This document shows, piece after piece, positions 42,001 through 49,993 of a stretch of 64,000 nucleotides of DNA. The notes beneath the pieces are model-generated. The model was not told where the DNA came from. It did no database searches and saw nothing but the letters and a program-made list of their open reading frames with translations. Made by a program: the position numbers and the translations under genes. Origin of the DNA: Aliirhizobium smilacinae (GTDB taxonomy: Bacteria > Pseudomonadota > Alphaproteobacteria > Rhizobiales > Rhizobiaceae); contig NZ_VDMN01000007.1 in NCBI RefSeq assembly GCF_006335145.1, positions 186,001 to 250,000 on the forward strand, written 5' to 3'. Position 1 is the first letter of the stretch. Each line of letters opens with the position of its first letter.

Positions 42001-44556
42001 GGTCAGCAGCGAAATCGTCGGAGCGACGAACAGCGAGAAGATCAGCAGGATCTGCCAGATCAGCGCGCCGAGCGGGTCCATGAAATACCAGCCGAGCACG
42101 GACGCGAAGAACCACGCGATCGGGGTGAGCGATCGGCGCAGGTTGTCGAGCATCTTCCAGCGGCCAAGCGCGGTAACGCCCCGCTTCGCATCGATGATAT
42201 AGGGAATGAGCTGCCAGTCGCCGCGGGCCCAGCGATGCTGGCGCGAAACTTCGACTTCGTAACGGGTCGGATAATCCTCAACCAGTTCGACATCGGTGAC
42301 GAGAGCGCAACGCGCGAAAGACCCTTCGAGAAGGTCATGGGAGAGAACCGCGTTCTCTTCGATACGGCCCTTCAGCGACGCCTCGAAGGCATCGACGTGA
42401 TAGAGGCCCTTGCCGGTGAACGAACCTTCGGCGGTCAGATCCTGATAGACGTCGGAAACGGCAAAGACGTAAGGGTCGAGACCGCGGCCGACCGAAAAGA
42501 CGCGCTGGAAGACCGAGGCTTCCGTACCCGTCGTCAGCGACGGGGTGACGCGCGGCTGCATCAGGCCGTAGCCCTTTATCACCTGGTTGGTCTCAGGATC
42601 GAGAACCGGGCGGTTGATCGGATGATGCATCTTGCCGACCAGCTTGGTCGCCGCATCACGGATGAGGCGGGTATCGGCATCGAGCGTCATCACATACTGG
42701 ACATCTGCCGGAACCGTATTGGCGCCCTGCAGATAGGTCGTGTCGCGGTCGCCGCGCAGAAGCAGGTTCAGCTCGTGCAGCTTGCCGCGCTTGCGCTCCC
42801 AGCCCATCCAAACGCCTTCATTCGCATTGAACAGGCGGCGACGGTGCAGCAGGAAGAAGCGGTCGCTTGTGACCTCTTCCTTGTAGCGCGCATTGAGGGC
42901 CACGATTTCGCGCTTGGCATAATCGAGGATTTCGAGATCGGCCTCGGTCTGCTCCAGCTTGCTGTCGCGCCAGTCGGAAAGCAGCGAGAAGTAGATTTCG
43001 CCCTGCGGGTTGGCCAGATAATGGACTTCAAGATTGCGCACCAGTTCATCGACCGTATCGCGGTCGGTGATCAGACACGGCACGACGACGAGCGTCTTTG
43101 CCTCTTCCGGAATGCCTTCCTTGAACTCGTAACCGACCAGACGTGCCGGCTTGACGAAATAGGTGACGACCGTATTGAACAGGCCGGTCGCACCTTCGGA
43201 CGCCGGAAGCGCGAACATCAGGAGCAGGAAGAAGACGACGATCAGCGGGATAGCGGCCTGAACCAGGAAATAGCCGGTCAGCGCCAGCGCCAGAACCGTC
43301 AGCAGGATCACCGGCCCGGCAATGGCAAACCAGTTGAGGCGGCGATAGGCGCGCACGGCGCGCTGCAACAACGGCGGCTTGTAGCCGACGGCAGCTTCCA
43401 GTTCCTTGCGATGGCGGCCGACGATGAAGGCTGCGACATTGGTCTCGCGCACATCGGGATCTTTTGCAGCCGCTTCCGTCGCCAGCTTGATGGCAGCCTG
43501 GGTGACTTCCGCTTCACTGCGCTTGGAAAGCCGGGCAAGCTTTTCGATGCGGTTGCGATAGGCGTTGCGCGAACCGAAATCGAGCGCTTCGTAATCGGTA
43601 TGCTCGCGGAACAGCTTGTCGATCTGCGAAACGTCCTCGAACCAGACGCTCCATTCCGTATCGATGATCAGACGCAGGCTCTTAATGATATTGCCCATCG
43701 TCACGTTGCCGGACGAAAGACGGCTCTGTTCCGACTGCGTCACCGTCTCGACGTCGGTACCGGCGGCGGCAAGGCGCTTTTCCAGCCATGTCGTCGCAAA
43801 GGTGGTGGATTGCGAGGCATTGCGCATGCGGTAGAGGAACTGCGCCGCAAACGTATTGTCGCGGACAAGATCCTCGACCCCGGCAAGCACCTTGGCGCTT
43901 TCCGTTTCGTCGTTCAGGCGGATGATTTCGTCGGCGACGTCATTGGCGCGCTTGCGCATGTTGCGCGAACGGTCCACGCGGGTCGCGATACGGCGCAGGT
44001 TCTCGATCAGCACGAAGCGGATGAAAGACGGCAGCGCCCAGAGCTCGCCGATCTCCAGCGGTTCGTTTTCCTGAAAACCCTCGACCATGGCGGCCAGCGT
44101 TTCGCGGTTCACGCCGCTATGGGTGTGGGCCACATAAAGCCAGGCAAGCGCCAGAACGCGTGGAATTTTCTGCCCCTGCACGACGCGGGTCGGCAATTGC
44201 TTGAAGAACTTCTTGGGAAAATCGCGCCGGACTTCCTGGATCGCTTCCTCGACGATGTAATAATTGTCGAGCAGCCATTCGGCAGCCGGCGTGATCGAGG
44301 CGCCCGCATCGACATCCAGTGCGGCGGCCCGGTAGACGCGAAGGATTTCCTTCTCGTTGTCGGAATGCTGCTGGAAGAATTCGAAGGACATGAAGCCGGG
44401 AAGCTCGCCGTTTTCCCCGCGACCGAGCTGCACTCCGCAGTCCCTGAGGTCTTCTATCGTGAGATAGGTGGCGCGGATCGAATCATTGTGATCGATCTGC
44501 TTGACCTCTGTTTCGCGCGAGGAGCCTGGCATCGAAGTATCAAGGGACATGGACAC
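36088..44556 (-). CDS. ndvB: Cyclic beta-1,2-glucan synthetase (NdvB/ChvB)
   Basis: The 2822-residue inner-membrane protein builds cyclic beta-1,2-glucan from UDP-glucose while covalently carrying the growing chain. Hydrophobic clusters lie near residues 409-452, 808-852 and 938-978. Between the first two is the cytoplasmic glucosyltransferase domain with MTLDADTRLI (D-x-D) near 625 and RQHRWARGDW (Q-x-x-R-W) near 774. The C-terminal half holds two GH94-type phosphorylase-like regions; the last has GGDWNDGMNRVG near residue 2524, whose aspartate is the likely catalytic residue that trims chain length. Size matches known ChvB proteins (about 2800). It faces ndvA and has its own strong terminator. 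A long open frame on the other strand is a shadow. Confidence 0.97.
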   Translation of the reverse strand: MSMSLDTSMPGSSRETEVKQIDHNDSIRATYLTIEDLRDCGVQLGRGENGELPGFMSFEFFQQHSDNEKEILRVYRAAALDVDAGASITPAAEWLLDNYYIVEEAIQEVRRDFPKKFFKQLPTRVVQGQKIPRVLALAWLYVAHTHSGVNRETLAAMVEGFQENEPLEIGELWALPSFIRFVLIENLRRIATRVDRSRNMRKRANDVADEIIRLNDETESAKVLAGVEDLVRDNTFAAQFLYRMRNASQSTTFATTWLEKRLAAAGTDVETVTQSEQSRLSSGNVTMGNIIKSLRLIIDTEWSVWFEDVSQIDKLFREHTDYEALDFGSRNAYRNRIEKLARLSKRSEAEVTQAAIKLATEAAAKDPDVRETNVAAFIVGRHRKELEAAVGYKPPLLQRAVRAYRRLNWFAIAGPVILLTVLALALTGYFLVQAAIPLIVVFFLLLMFALPASEGATGLFNTVVTYFVKPARLVGYEFKEGIPEEAKTLVVVPCLITDRDTVDELVRNLEVHYLANPQGEIYFSLLSDWRDSKLEQTEADLEILDYAKREIVALNARYKEEVTSDRFFLLHRRRLFNANEGVWMGWERKRGKLHELNLLLRGDRDTTYLQGANTVPADVQYVMTLDADTRLIRDAATKLVGKMHHPINRPVLDPETNQVIKGYGLMQPRVTPSLTTGTEASVFQRVFSVGRGLDPYVFAVSDVYQDLTAEGSFTGKGLYHVDAFEASLKGRIEENAVLSHDLLEGSFARCALVTDVELVEDYPTRYEVEVSRQHRWARGDWQLIPYIIDAKRGVTALGRWKMLDNLRRSLTPIAWFFASVLGWYFMDPLGALIWQILLIFSLFVAPTISLLTNLLPRSSDNVAKAHFYSVWTDVRSTNAQVALRIVFIADSACIMTDAIGRSLYRLFVSRKLMLEWKTAASIQSNAQGSPTDYYRAMWHAPAIAVLSIVLAAIPGDNAFLVGIPFAILWIFSPLLAWYVSQSAETEDKLFVPENVSIELRKIARRTWRYFEMFVTPEQNYLPPDNYQEKPNPSIAKRTSPTNIGVYLLSTISARHFGWISFAETIERLEQTLATVERADKFRGHMFNWYHTDTLKPLTPRYVSSVDSGNFAGHLIAISSACRVWAEAPSAHLQGNLDGIGDVAGILGETLKALPDDRKTVRPLRRRLEERIIGFANALAAVKREHEFASIRIINLSVLARDIQKLAVNLDHEVRSAQSEEVIKWSASLVAVCESHIADSTFDNANVEELRDRLAVLRDKARKIAFAMDFKFVFRKDRRLLSIGYRVESNEVDEACYDLLASEARLTSLFGIAKGDLPNEHWYKLGRHVVPIGARGALVSWSGSMFEYLMPPLVMQERQGGILNQTNNLIVKEQINHGRRLGTPWGISEAAFNALDHQMHYQYTNFGVPTLGLKRGLGQNAVIAPYASILASQYDPTAAVENLAELRDLGALGIYGFHDAVDFTPTRVPEGKRCAVVYNYYAHHHGMSIAAVANVVMNGLLRELFHADPVIEAAELLLQEKAPRDIPVMSAKHEEKPGTGGGELLRPEIRTINNPATKDRELVLLSNGHYSLMLTATGSGYSRWNGLSVSRWKPDPTEDRWGQFIFLRDTATNDWWSTTSEPRRAEGEQSKTVFGDDKAEFHKTVGDLTSTVEVIVGTEHDAEGRRVTLLNMGTEDRFIEVTSYMEPVIAGDDGDSGHPVFSRMFINTEIGKRGDVIRAWRNKRDHSEPDMLVAHLAADSSGASRPTEYETDRRKFLGRGRTLSEAAAFDPGASLSNTDGFTLDPILSLRRSVRVPAGKKVSVIFWTIAAPKREDLDKAIEHYRHAETFQNELTQAWTRTQMQMRHLGVTSQDAAAFQHLARYLVYPDMQLRADQQTLQAGMQAQSGLWASSVSGDLPIFTLRINDESDMPVAKEAILAQQYLRSRGVVTDLVIFNERAAEDAQDMQQSIEQMATRMGQEGGRQHVFTLRRDLLEGAGADGLIAASRVVLHARNGQFGDQLNRTSTIFAPATEQQIEADRRPLLNGEIFAAPEVLPKEPTDLDFWNGIGGFSEDGGEYVVHLNGGQSTPHPWINVISNDTFGFHVSAEGSGFTWAENSRDYQLTPWTNDLVINRPGEGFYVSDTETGKVYTPFAALSRRPEVLFEARHGLGYSVFSSEEDGLKIEVTQTVDRTRHAKFSHMKMRNSGAETRKLKLYGYVEWLLGANPQRTVPFILPTRDEATGTLFATNPFSINFSRFAFLGMAQMPSGFTASRREFIGRFGSVQMPAAVIGGSALSGSLDLDGDPCAALAYDVELAPGEETEVTFFLGDAATKEEAVALSTELKTARFDGVLSENRGFWNEFTGRLKISTPDKSLNNMVNHWLPYQALGCRIMARTAFYQASGAFGFRDQLQDTLAFLVHEPSLARRQIVNAASRQFREGDVMHWWLPNTGAGVRTTISDDVVWLAYAVHQYVSVTGDETLLEEELPFLSGPILEKSKHDAFIQPEVTNEIGSLYEHAARALDLAIDRTGDMGLPLMLGGDWNDGMNRVGVNGRGMSVWLGWFLAAALRDFIPYAEKRSDKKRADRWKAHIETLKEALETDGWDGTYYRRGYFDDGSPLGSAKSDECRIDSLGQSWSVLSGQGNLERRGQAMDAVMDKLVDEETGIIRLFTPPFENTRRDPGYIKAYPPGVRENGGQYTHAAIWVVMALAQLKRSDDAWKCFQILNPINHALSRDAADTYRVEPYVVAADVYGAGDYQGRGGWTWYTGSAGWLYRAAIEGILGIKRQGDRLFVDPALPTGWDGFTADLTIDGTVHAIKVEGGTITVDGKPADKDNSFILSSK

Positions 44557-44901
44557 GCTTCTGAATAAGGATTCGGGGTTTATCGGCCAAATTGCTCGGG
44601 CCTACGCCGGAGAACCGTGCCGCCATTGAGGAAATGGCAGCAGGATCCGATGCAATCCGCGCGAAGGGAGATAGAGGCCGGCTACAATATTGCAAACGAA
44701 ACACACCAACTATCGCCAGCCACAGTTCGGATTGACACATTATAAGCCATTAACTCTCACAGCCTGAATAAAGGCTGAACGGATTCAATCGTTTGATTAT
44801 GGGAAGAAAACCGTAGGCCCGACGAACACTCGATTGGCGCTCGACGATCGATGCGCTATACCCTCGCCTTCTCTTGGGCGAAGGCATCGAAAGGCATCAG
44901 G
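44557..44901. other. Spacer between divergent ndvB and the M20 pseudogene
   Basis: It contains the presumed ndvB promoter, AT-rich patches (around 44690-44770) and a small hairpin (AGCCT-GAATAA-AGGCT near 44762). I see no gene and no firm promoter consensus. Confidence 0.45.
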
Positions 44902-46065
44902 ATGACGCTGCGATTTTCAAACGACATGGCTGACGTGGTCGCTATTCGCCGGCATCTGCATGAAAATCCCGAGCTTGGCCTTTCCGAATTCAACACATCG
45001 GACTTCATCGCGGCAAAGCTTGAGGAATAGGGTTACGAAGTGACCCGCGGCCTCGCCAGGACCGGTGTCGTCGCGACCCTGCGCAATGGCAACGGCACCC
45101 GCTCCGTCGGCATTCGCGCCGATATCGACGCCCTGCCGATCACCGAGGAAACGGGAGCCGAATACGCGAGCAAGAACAAGGGCGTGATGCATGCCTGCGG
45201 TCATGACGGACACACGGCCATGCTGCTCGGCGCCGCAAAAATCCTTGCTGAACGAAAGAATTTCGACGGCACGATCCATCTGATCTTCCAGCCAGCCGAG
45301 GAAAATTTCGGCGGTGCAAAGATCATGATCGACGAGGGCCTGTTCGACAGGTTCCCTTGCGATGCCGTCTTCGGCATGCACAATGATCCGGGCATGCCTT
45401 TCGGCAAGGTCTTCGTCAAGGACGGTCCGTTAATGGCAGCGGTCGATGAATGCCGCATCATCGTCAATGGTCATGGTGGTCACGGCGCCGACCCGCATGC
45501 AGCAAAGGACCCGATCGTTGCCGGCGCCAGCATCATCATGGCGCTACAAACTGTCGTATCGCGCAACATCCACCCGCTCGATCCGGCCGTCGTCACTGTC
45601 GGCGCCTTCAACGCCGGCATCGCCAGCAACGTCATTCCCGAACGGGCGGAAATGGTCATCACCATCCGCTCCTTCGATCCGAAGGTGCGCGACAAGCTGG
45701 AAGAACGCATCCGCGGAATCGCGGAAGGCCAAGCAGCAAGCTACGGCATGACGGCGACGGTCAAATACGACCGCGGTTACGAGGCCACCATCAATCACAC
45801 GACGGAGACCGATTTTGTCCGGGATCTGGCGAAAAAGGTGGTCGGCGCGGAAAATGTTGCCGAGATCGAGCGCCCGATGATGGGGGCTGAAGACTTCGCC
45901 TATATGCTCGCGGAGCGGCCCGGGAGCTATTTCTTCCTCGGCACGGCAAAGACCGAGAAAGATCCCTCGCTGCATCATCCGCGTTTCGACTTCAACGACG
46001 ACGCACTGCCGATCGGCGTCAATCTGTGGGTCGAATTGGCTGAGACATATCTGGCGGAGAAGTAG
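44902..46065 (+). pseudogene. M20-family amidohydrolase, interrupted by a stop codon
   Basis: The frame from ATG 44902 would encode a 387-residue hippurate-hydrolase-like metal amidohydrolase, but codon 43 is TAG (45028-45030), giving KLEE-stop-GYEVTRG. Relatives have tryptophan here (TGG), so a single G-to-A change explains it. The rest is intact: MHACGHDGHTA, FQPAEENFGGA, GMHNDPGMPFG and MGAEDFAYM keep the zinc ligands and catalytic residues. Such enzymes split amide bonds of N-acyl amino acids. A GTG at 45040 could restart translation, but would lose the first 46 residues. Either the loss is recent or the base is a sequencing error. Confidence 0.9.
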
Positions 46066-46116
46066 GATCACTCGGCAGCAGATGATGTGACCGCCGAGAT
46101 AGCATCACACTCTGCC

Positions 46117-46201
46117 GTCATGCTTGGGCATGTCCCGAGCATCTACTGATGCCGAATTGTTGGAAATGCGATCAAATCCTCGGGACAAGCCCGAGGATGA
46201 C
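46117..46201. repeat. RIME-like palindromic repeat, short form
   Basis: The left arm GTCATGCTTGGGCATGTCCC and the right arm TCCTCGGGACAAGCCCGAGG are imperfect inverted copies of one another, and each is itself a small palindrome. The arms match the first 25 bases of the repeats at 35453 and 58885. It follows the M20 pseudogene. Confidence 0.75.
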
Positions 46202-46225
46202 GTTAAGCAGGCGGCGCTCCCAGAA

Positions 46226-46363
46226 TTAGAAAATTCCGAGCGTAACCGCGCCGACGAAAACGAAGGCGGCGACGGCGATTGCCAGATGGGTAGCGGACTG
46301 CCAGCTGCCGAACACCGAGTGGCGGTGGGAAAGCGATCGTGTCTGAACATTCGTATGCCGCAT
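46226..46363 (-). CDS. Small single-span membrane protein (45 residues)
   Basis: An ATG at 46363 has an excellent ribosome site, GGAGGAAA, 7 bases upstream and opens a 45-codon frame ending in TAA. The product begins MRHTNVQTRSLSHRHSVFGS and ends with one hydrophobic segment (THLAIAVAAFVFVGAVTLGIF). I do not recognise the family, but the basic, polar N-terminus plus one C-terminal membrane span is typical of short bacterial membrane proteins. It stands alone between the palindromic repeat and the dehydratase gene. Confidence 0.65.
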   Translation of the reverse strand: MRHTNVQTRSLSHRHSVFGSWQSATHLAIAVAAFVFVGAVTLGIF

Positions 46364-46549
46364 GATCTTTCCTCCAGGCTTTGTCACCAGTCGTCGGGTG
46401 ATGACTGATGCTACCTAATCCCTATCAAGTTGGTAGAGATAAAGTTCCAAGCAAGACGAGCGGATTGGAAAATCCTTTTCCGTTAATGCCTGTATTGTGG
46501 CGTTAACGGTTTATTATGCCTCCGGTTCCACTGGCGCCTTTTTCCAGCC

Positions 46550-47524
46550 TCAATCCGGGTTCCGCTCGAGCGCCATCCGGAAGATGTCTCCATCGACATT
46601 TCCACCCGAGCAGACGGCAATGACCGTATCACCCAGCAACTCGCCATGGAAAAGTGCGGCGGCCAGAGCCACCGCTCCACCCGGCTCGACGACGATTTTC
46701 AGCCGGCTGAAGGCAAGCGCCATCGCCTTCAGAGCCTCGTCTTCGGTGACGACCAGCCCTGCGCCGCAAAGCTTCGACATGATCGGAAAGGTGATGTTTC
46801 CCGGCTGCGGCGTGATGATCGCATCGCAGAGCGAGCCGGATTGCGTCGCGTTCTTCTCGATCTTTCCCGATACCAGCGAACGCGTGACGTCGTCGAACCC
46901 TTCCGGTTCGCAAGGATGGACGATGAAGCTCGGTGCCTTGGCGGCCAGCGCCAGAGAGACACCGGAAATGAAGCCACCGCCACCGGTCGGAACGAGAACA
47001 TCGGCCTTGTCGATGCCGAGTTCGTTAGCCTGTTCGGCGATTTCCAGACCCGCTGTTCCCTGCCCTGCGATCACCAGCGGCTCGTCGAAGGGCTTGATCA
47101 GCGTCAGCTCGCGCTCGGCCGAAAGGCGCGCACCGATGGCATCCCGGTCTTCGGTCGCGCGGTCGTAAAGCACGACTTCGGCCCCATAGGCGCGGGTATT
47201 CTCGATCTTGATGCGTGGCGCATCGCCCGGCATGATGATGACAGCCGCAATGCCGTGCAGCTTTGCGGCAAGGGCCACGCCCTGCGCATGATTGCCGGAA
47301 GAAAACGCAATCACGCCCTTCGCACGGATTTCCGGTGGCAGGCCAGAGATTGCCGACCATGCGCCGCGGAACTTGAACGATCCCGTATGCTGCAGGCATT
47401 CAGGTTTGACGAAAATCCGCCGGCCGGCGATCTCGTCAAGGAAGGGCGAAGACAGCAGCGGCGTGCGGCGGACATGGCCGTCGAGACGGACTCGGGCGGC
47501 TTCGATCATGGCAATATCGGTCAT
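46550..47524 (-). CDS. Threonine/serine dehydratase, PLP-dependent
   Basis: The 324-residue fold-type II enzyme binds pyridoxal phosphate through the lysine in HTGSFKFRGAWSA near residue 51; SSGNHAQG and PTGGGGFISG hold the cofactor phosphate. It lacks the C-terminal regulatory domain of biosynthetic IlvA and so resembles catabolic threonine dehydratases, serine racemases or hydroxyaspartate dehydratases. Start MTDIAMIEAARVR is the tenth codon after the first ATG and fits the family. The reaction would be deamination of L-threonine or L-serine to a 2-oxo acid; the preferred substrate is unclear. Confidence 0.87.
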   Translation of the reverse strand: MTDIAMIEAARVRLDGHVRRTPLLSSPFLDEIAGRRIFVKPECLQHTGSFKFRGAWSAISGLPPEIRAKGVIAFSSGNHAQGVALAAKLHGIAAVIIMPGDAPRIKIENTRAYGAEVVLYDRATEDRDAIGARLSAERELTLIKPFDEPLVIAGQGTAGLEIAEQANELGIDKADVLVPTGGGGFISGVSLALAAKAPSFIVHPCEPEGFDDVTRSLVSGKIEKNATQSGSLCDAIITPQPGNITFPIMSKLCGAGLVVTEDEALKAMALAFSRLKIVVEPGGAVALAAALFHGELLGDTVIAVCSGGNVDGDIFRMALERNPD

Positions 47525-47619
47525 GGAAATCCCAAAGCAGAGAGCGAATGGCAAAAACCTATTATCGACCCGGCGGCAGGTAAAGCAGCTCGCAATGAGA
47601 AGATTGTCACCCTGTCAAT

Positions 47620-48429
47620 TCAGCGCGACAGCATGGCGCCGACCTTCACCACCGCCTTGATGGGCAGGTGGTCCGATGCCAGTCGCGAGAGCGGCGTGTC
47701 ATGGGTCTCGACCCGGTCGATCAGACCCGGCCGGTTGGCCATGATCCGGTCGAGCGCCAGAACCGGCAGCCGCGAAGGAAAGCTCGGCACCGCGGATGGC
47801 AGGCCGAACACGGTCGCCAGCGTGTTGAGCGAAGAGCGGTTGCCCAGCCGCCATTCGTTGAGATCGCCCATCAGCACGGTCGGATGTTCCTCGCGAGCGC
47901 TGAGGATATCGAGGATCATCCGGGCTTGCTGCTGGCGGGAGCGGTTGAGCAGCCCAAGATGCGCGGCAATCACACGGAACGTGTGACCATCCTTCAGATC
48001 GAGTTCCGCCATCAGCGCACCGCGCGGCTCAAGCCCCGGAAGCTTGACCTGATGCACGTCGCGCACCGCGCCTTCGCGGAAGAAAACGACATTGCCATGC
48101 CAGCCATGCGCCATGGCAACGCCGGAGACAGGTACGGGGCAAAGTCCCGTTTCCCTTTCCATCCAGCTGAGGTCGAGAAGTCCGCGACGTTCGCCGAACC
48201 GCGTGTCGGCCTCTTGCAGCGCGATGATATCGGCACCGATCTCGCGGATCACCTGGGCGATCCGGCCCGGATCGAACTTGCCGTCTACCCCGACGCATTT
48301 ATGCACATTGTAGGACGCAACCAGCAGGCCGGATGACGGATCATGCGGCGCGTGCCCCCCGCCCCGGTTCTTGCGGGCGCGGATCGACGCGATGATGCTT
48401 GCCGGCAGGGTTGTACGTTTTTCATGCAT
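47620..48429 (-). CDS. Endonuclease/exonuclease/phosphatase (EEP) family protein
   Basis: The 269-residue protein has the EEP fold motifs: ASYNVHKCVG near residue 38, the metal-binding glutamate in IIALQEADTRFG near 70, AAHLGLLNRSR near 155, MGDLNEWRLG near 190, and the C-terminal SDHLPI near 256. Family members include phosphodiesterases on nucleic acids or lipids. Its place 52 bases after a cardiolipin synthase gene in the same direction matches the ybhP-clsB (ybhO) pair of E. coli and suggests a link with phospholipid handling. The N-terminal 30 residues are polar and variable. Confidence 0.87.
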   Translation of the reverse strand: MHEKRTTLPASIIASIRARKNRGGGHAPHDPSSGLLVASYNVHKCVGVDGKFDPGRIAQVIREIGADIIALQEADTRFGERRGLLDLSWMERETGLCPVPVSGVAMAHGWHGNVVFFREGAVRDVHQVKLPGLEPRGALMAELDLKDGHTFRVIAAHLGLLNRSRQQQARMILDILSAREEHPTVLMGDLNEWRLGNRSSLNTLATVFGLPSAVPSFPSRLPVLALDRIMANRPGLIDRVETHDTPLSRLASDHLPIKAVVKVGAMLSR

Positions 48430-48481
48430 CGTCGTTGGTTCTTCAAATTACACCGACGCAAGCCACGCCGACAGATACAAA

Positions 48482-49942
48482 TTACAGATAGGGTGACCCC
48501 AACCAGAGCACCCGTTCAAGGAAGCGTTTTGCAAATGGTCGTGAACGCAGGCCATGCAGCGTCACCTCCTCCGCAGAGGAAATAGCCAGATCGACCCTTC
48601 GTTCCAATGCTTCGGCAAAACTGCGATCGAAAACCTCGAGATCGACCTCGAAATTGAGCCTCAGCGAGCGGGGATCGATGTTGGAGGAACCGACATAGGA
48701 CCAGCAGCCGTCGATTGCCATCAACTTGGAATGATTGAACGGCCCGGAGGCCCGCCAGATGCGGCAGTAGTTTTTCAGCATCTGGTCGAACTGCGCCGTC
48801 ATAGCAAGGTCGACGAGTTTCAGGTTGTTGGTGCTCGGCACGACGATATCGACCACCACCCCGCGCCGCGCCGCGGTGATCAGCGCCGTAATCAGTTCGC
48901 GGTCGGGCAGGAAATAGGGAGAGACGATCCGGATCGACGACCGGGCAATGGAAAAGGCGCCCATCAGCATCTTCTGGTTCGTCTCGACGCTGCGATCCGG
49001 GCCGGAGGATACGGTGCGCATGACGGTCGGCGCGCCGGGCTCGGTATCCGGTGCCGGCACCTTCCACGCGTCGCCTTCCAGCCTTTCGTCGGTCGAGAAC
49101 TGCCAGTCGGCAGCGGCGATCGCCAGAAGATCGGCAACCACAGGCCCGGTTACCCGGAAATGCGTGTCGGCGGCACATTTCTCACCACTGAATTCGCAGG
49201 AAAATGCCTCGCGGATATTCATGCCACCGGTAAACGCGACCGCACCGTCGATGACCATGATCTTGCGGTGAGTGCGCAGGTTGGCATAAGGCATGCGCAG
49301 GCCGGTGATGACGTTGCCGTTAAACACGTCGACGGTAACGCCGCCTTCGCGCAGCATGCCGAGCACGCTCGGAACCGAATAACGAGCGCCGACAGCATCG
49401 ATCAGCACGCGCACCTCGACGCCGCGTCCGGCCGCTGCACTCAGCGCCGCGATAAACCGCCTGCCGATCCGGTCGCGGTCGAAAATATAGGTTTCCAACA
49501 GCAGGGAACGCTTTGCACCCTCGATCGCCTCCAGCATGGCACGATAGGCAGCATCGCCATTGTCGAAGGCCGATATGCCGTTTCCGGTGGTCAGATGATG
49601 CCGGGTGACGCGGTCACCGAGCGTCTTCATCGCCCGAAAACGATAACCGAAGTCTCGGACGACCTGATCGTCCGTCGCGTCGTAGGAGGCGAAGTCGGCG
49701 CGCTCGGTGCCCTGCAGCAGCGAGCGCCGGTCACCGATGACGTTGCGGCGGATGCGGTTGATGCCAGCAATGAGATAAAATGCGGCACCGACGATCGGCG
49801 ACAGGATGATGACGCCGACCCAGCCGACAGCGGAACGGACCTCTTCCTTCGTCATTGTTGCATGCACGGCTGCGGAAGCCCCGGCCACAATCGAAATGAT
49901 AAAGAGGATATGTGGCCAATAGGCTTGTGCGATCGAGATCAT
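48482..49942 (-). CDS. cls: Cardiolipin synthase (phospholipase D family)
   Basis: The 486-residue membrane enzyme condenses two phosphatidylglycerols to cardiolipin and glycerol. Two N-terminal membrane segments (AYWPHILFIISIVAGASAAVH and WVGVIILSPIVGAAFYLIAG) precede two HKD motifs: HRKIMVIDGAVAFTGGMN near residue 230 and NHSKLMAIDGCWSYVGSSN near 405. The length is normal for the ClsA type. It lies 52 bases upstream of the EEP gene and shares its direction; the aminotransferase gene 52 bases further upstream reads the same way, but may belong to a different unit. Confidence 0.95.
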   Translation of the reverse strand: MISIAQAYWPHILFIISIVAGASAAVHATMTKEEVRSAVGWVGVIILSPIVGAAFYLIAGINRIRRNVIGDRRSLLQGTERADFASYDATDDQVVRDFGYRFRAMKTLGDRVTRHHLTTGNGISAFDNGDAAYRAMLEAIEGAKRSLLLETYIFDRDRIGRRFIAALSAAAGRGVEVRVLIDAVGARYSVPSVLGMLREGGVTVDVFNGNVITGLRMPYANLRTHRKIMVIDGAVAFTGGMNIREAFSCEFSGEKCAADTHFRVTGPVVADLLAIAAADWQFSTDERLEGDAWKVPAPDTEPGAPTVMRTVSSGPDRSVETNQKMLMGAFSIARSSIRIVSPYFLPDRELITALITAARRGVVVDIVVPSTNNLKLVDLAMTAQFDQMLKNYCRIWRASGPFNHSKLMAIDGCWSYVGSSNIDPRSLRLNFEVDLEVFDRSFAEALERRVDLAISSAEEVTLHGLRSRPFAKRFLERVLWLGSPYL

Positions 49943-49993
49943 GGCGTCGAATATAGGGACGCCATGGCTCTCGGCAATTGGACAATCACCGCC

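Noticed and set aside
36172..44568. A 2798-codon open frame on the plus strand as a real gene
   Set aside because: It is the exact complement of ndvB, has no recognisable domains, and its composition (Arg, Asp, Gly, His-rich) is that of a codon-bias shadow.
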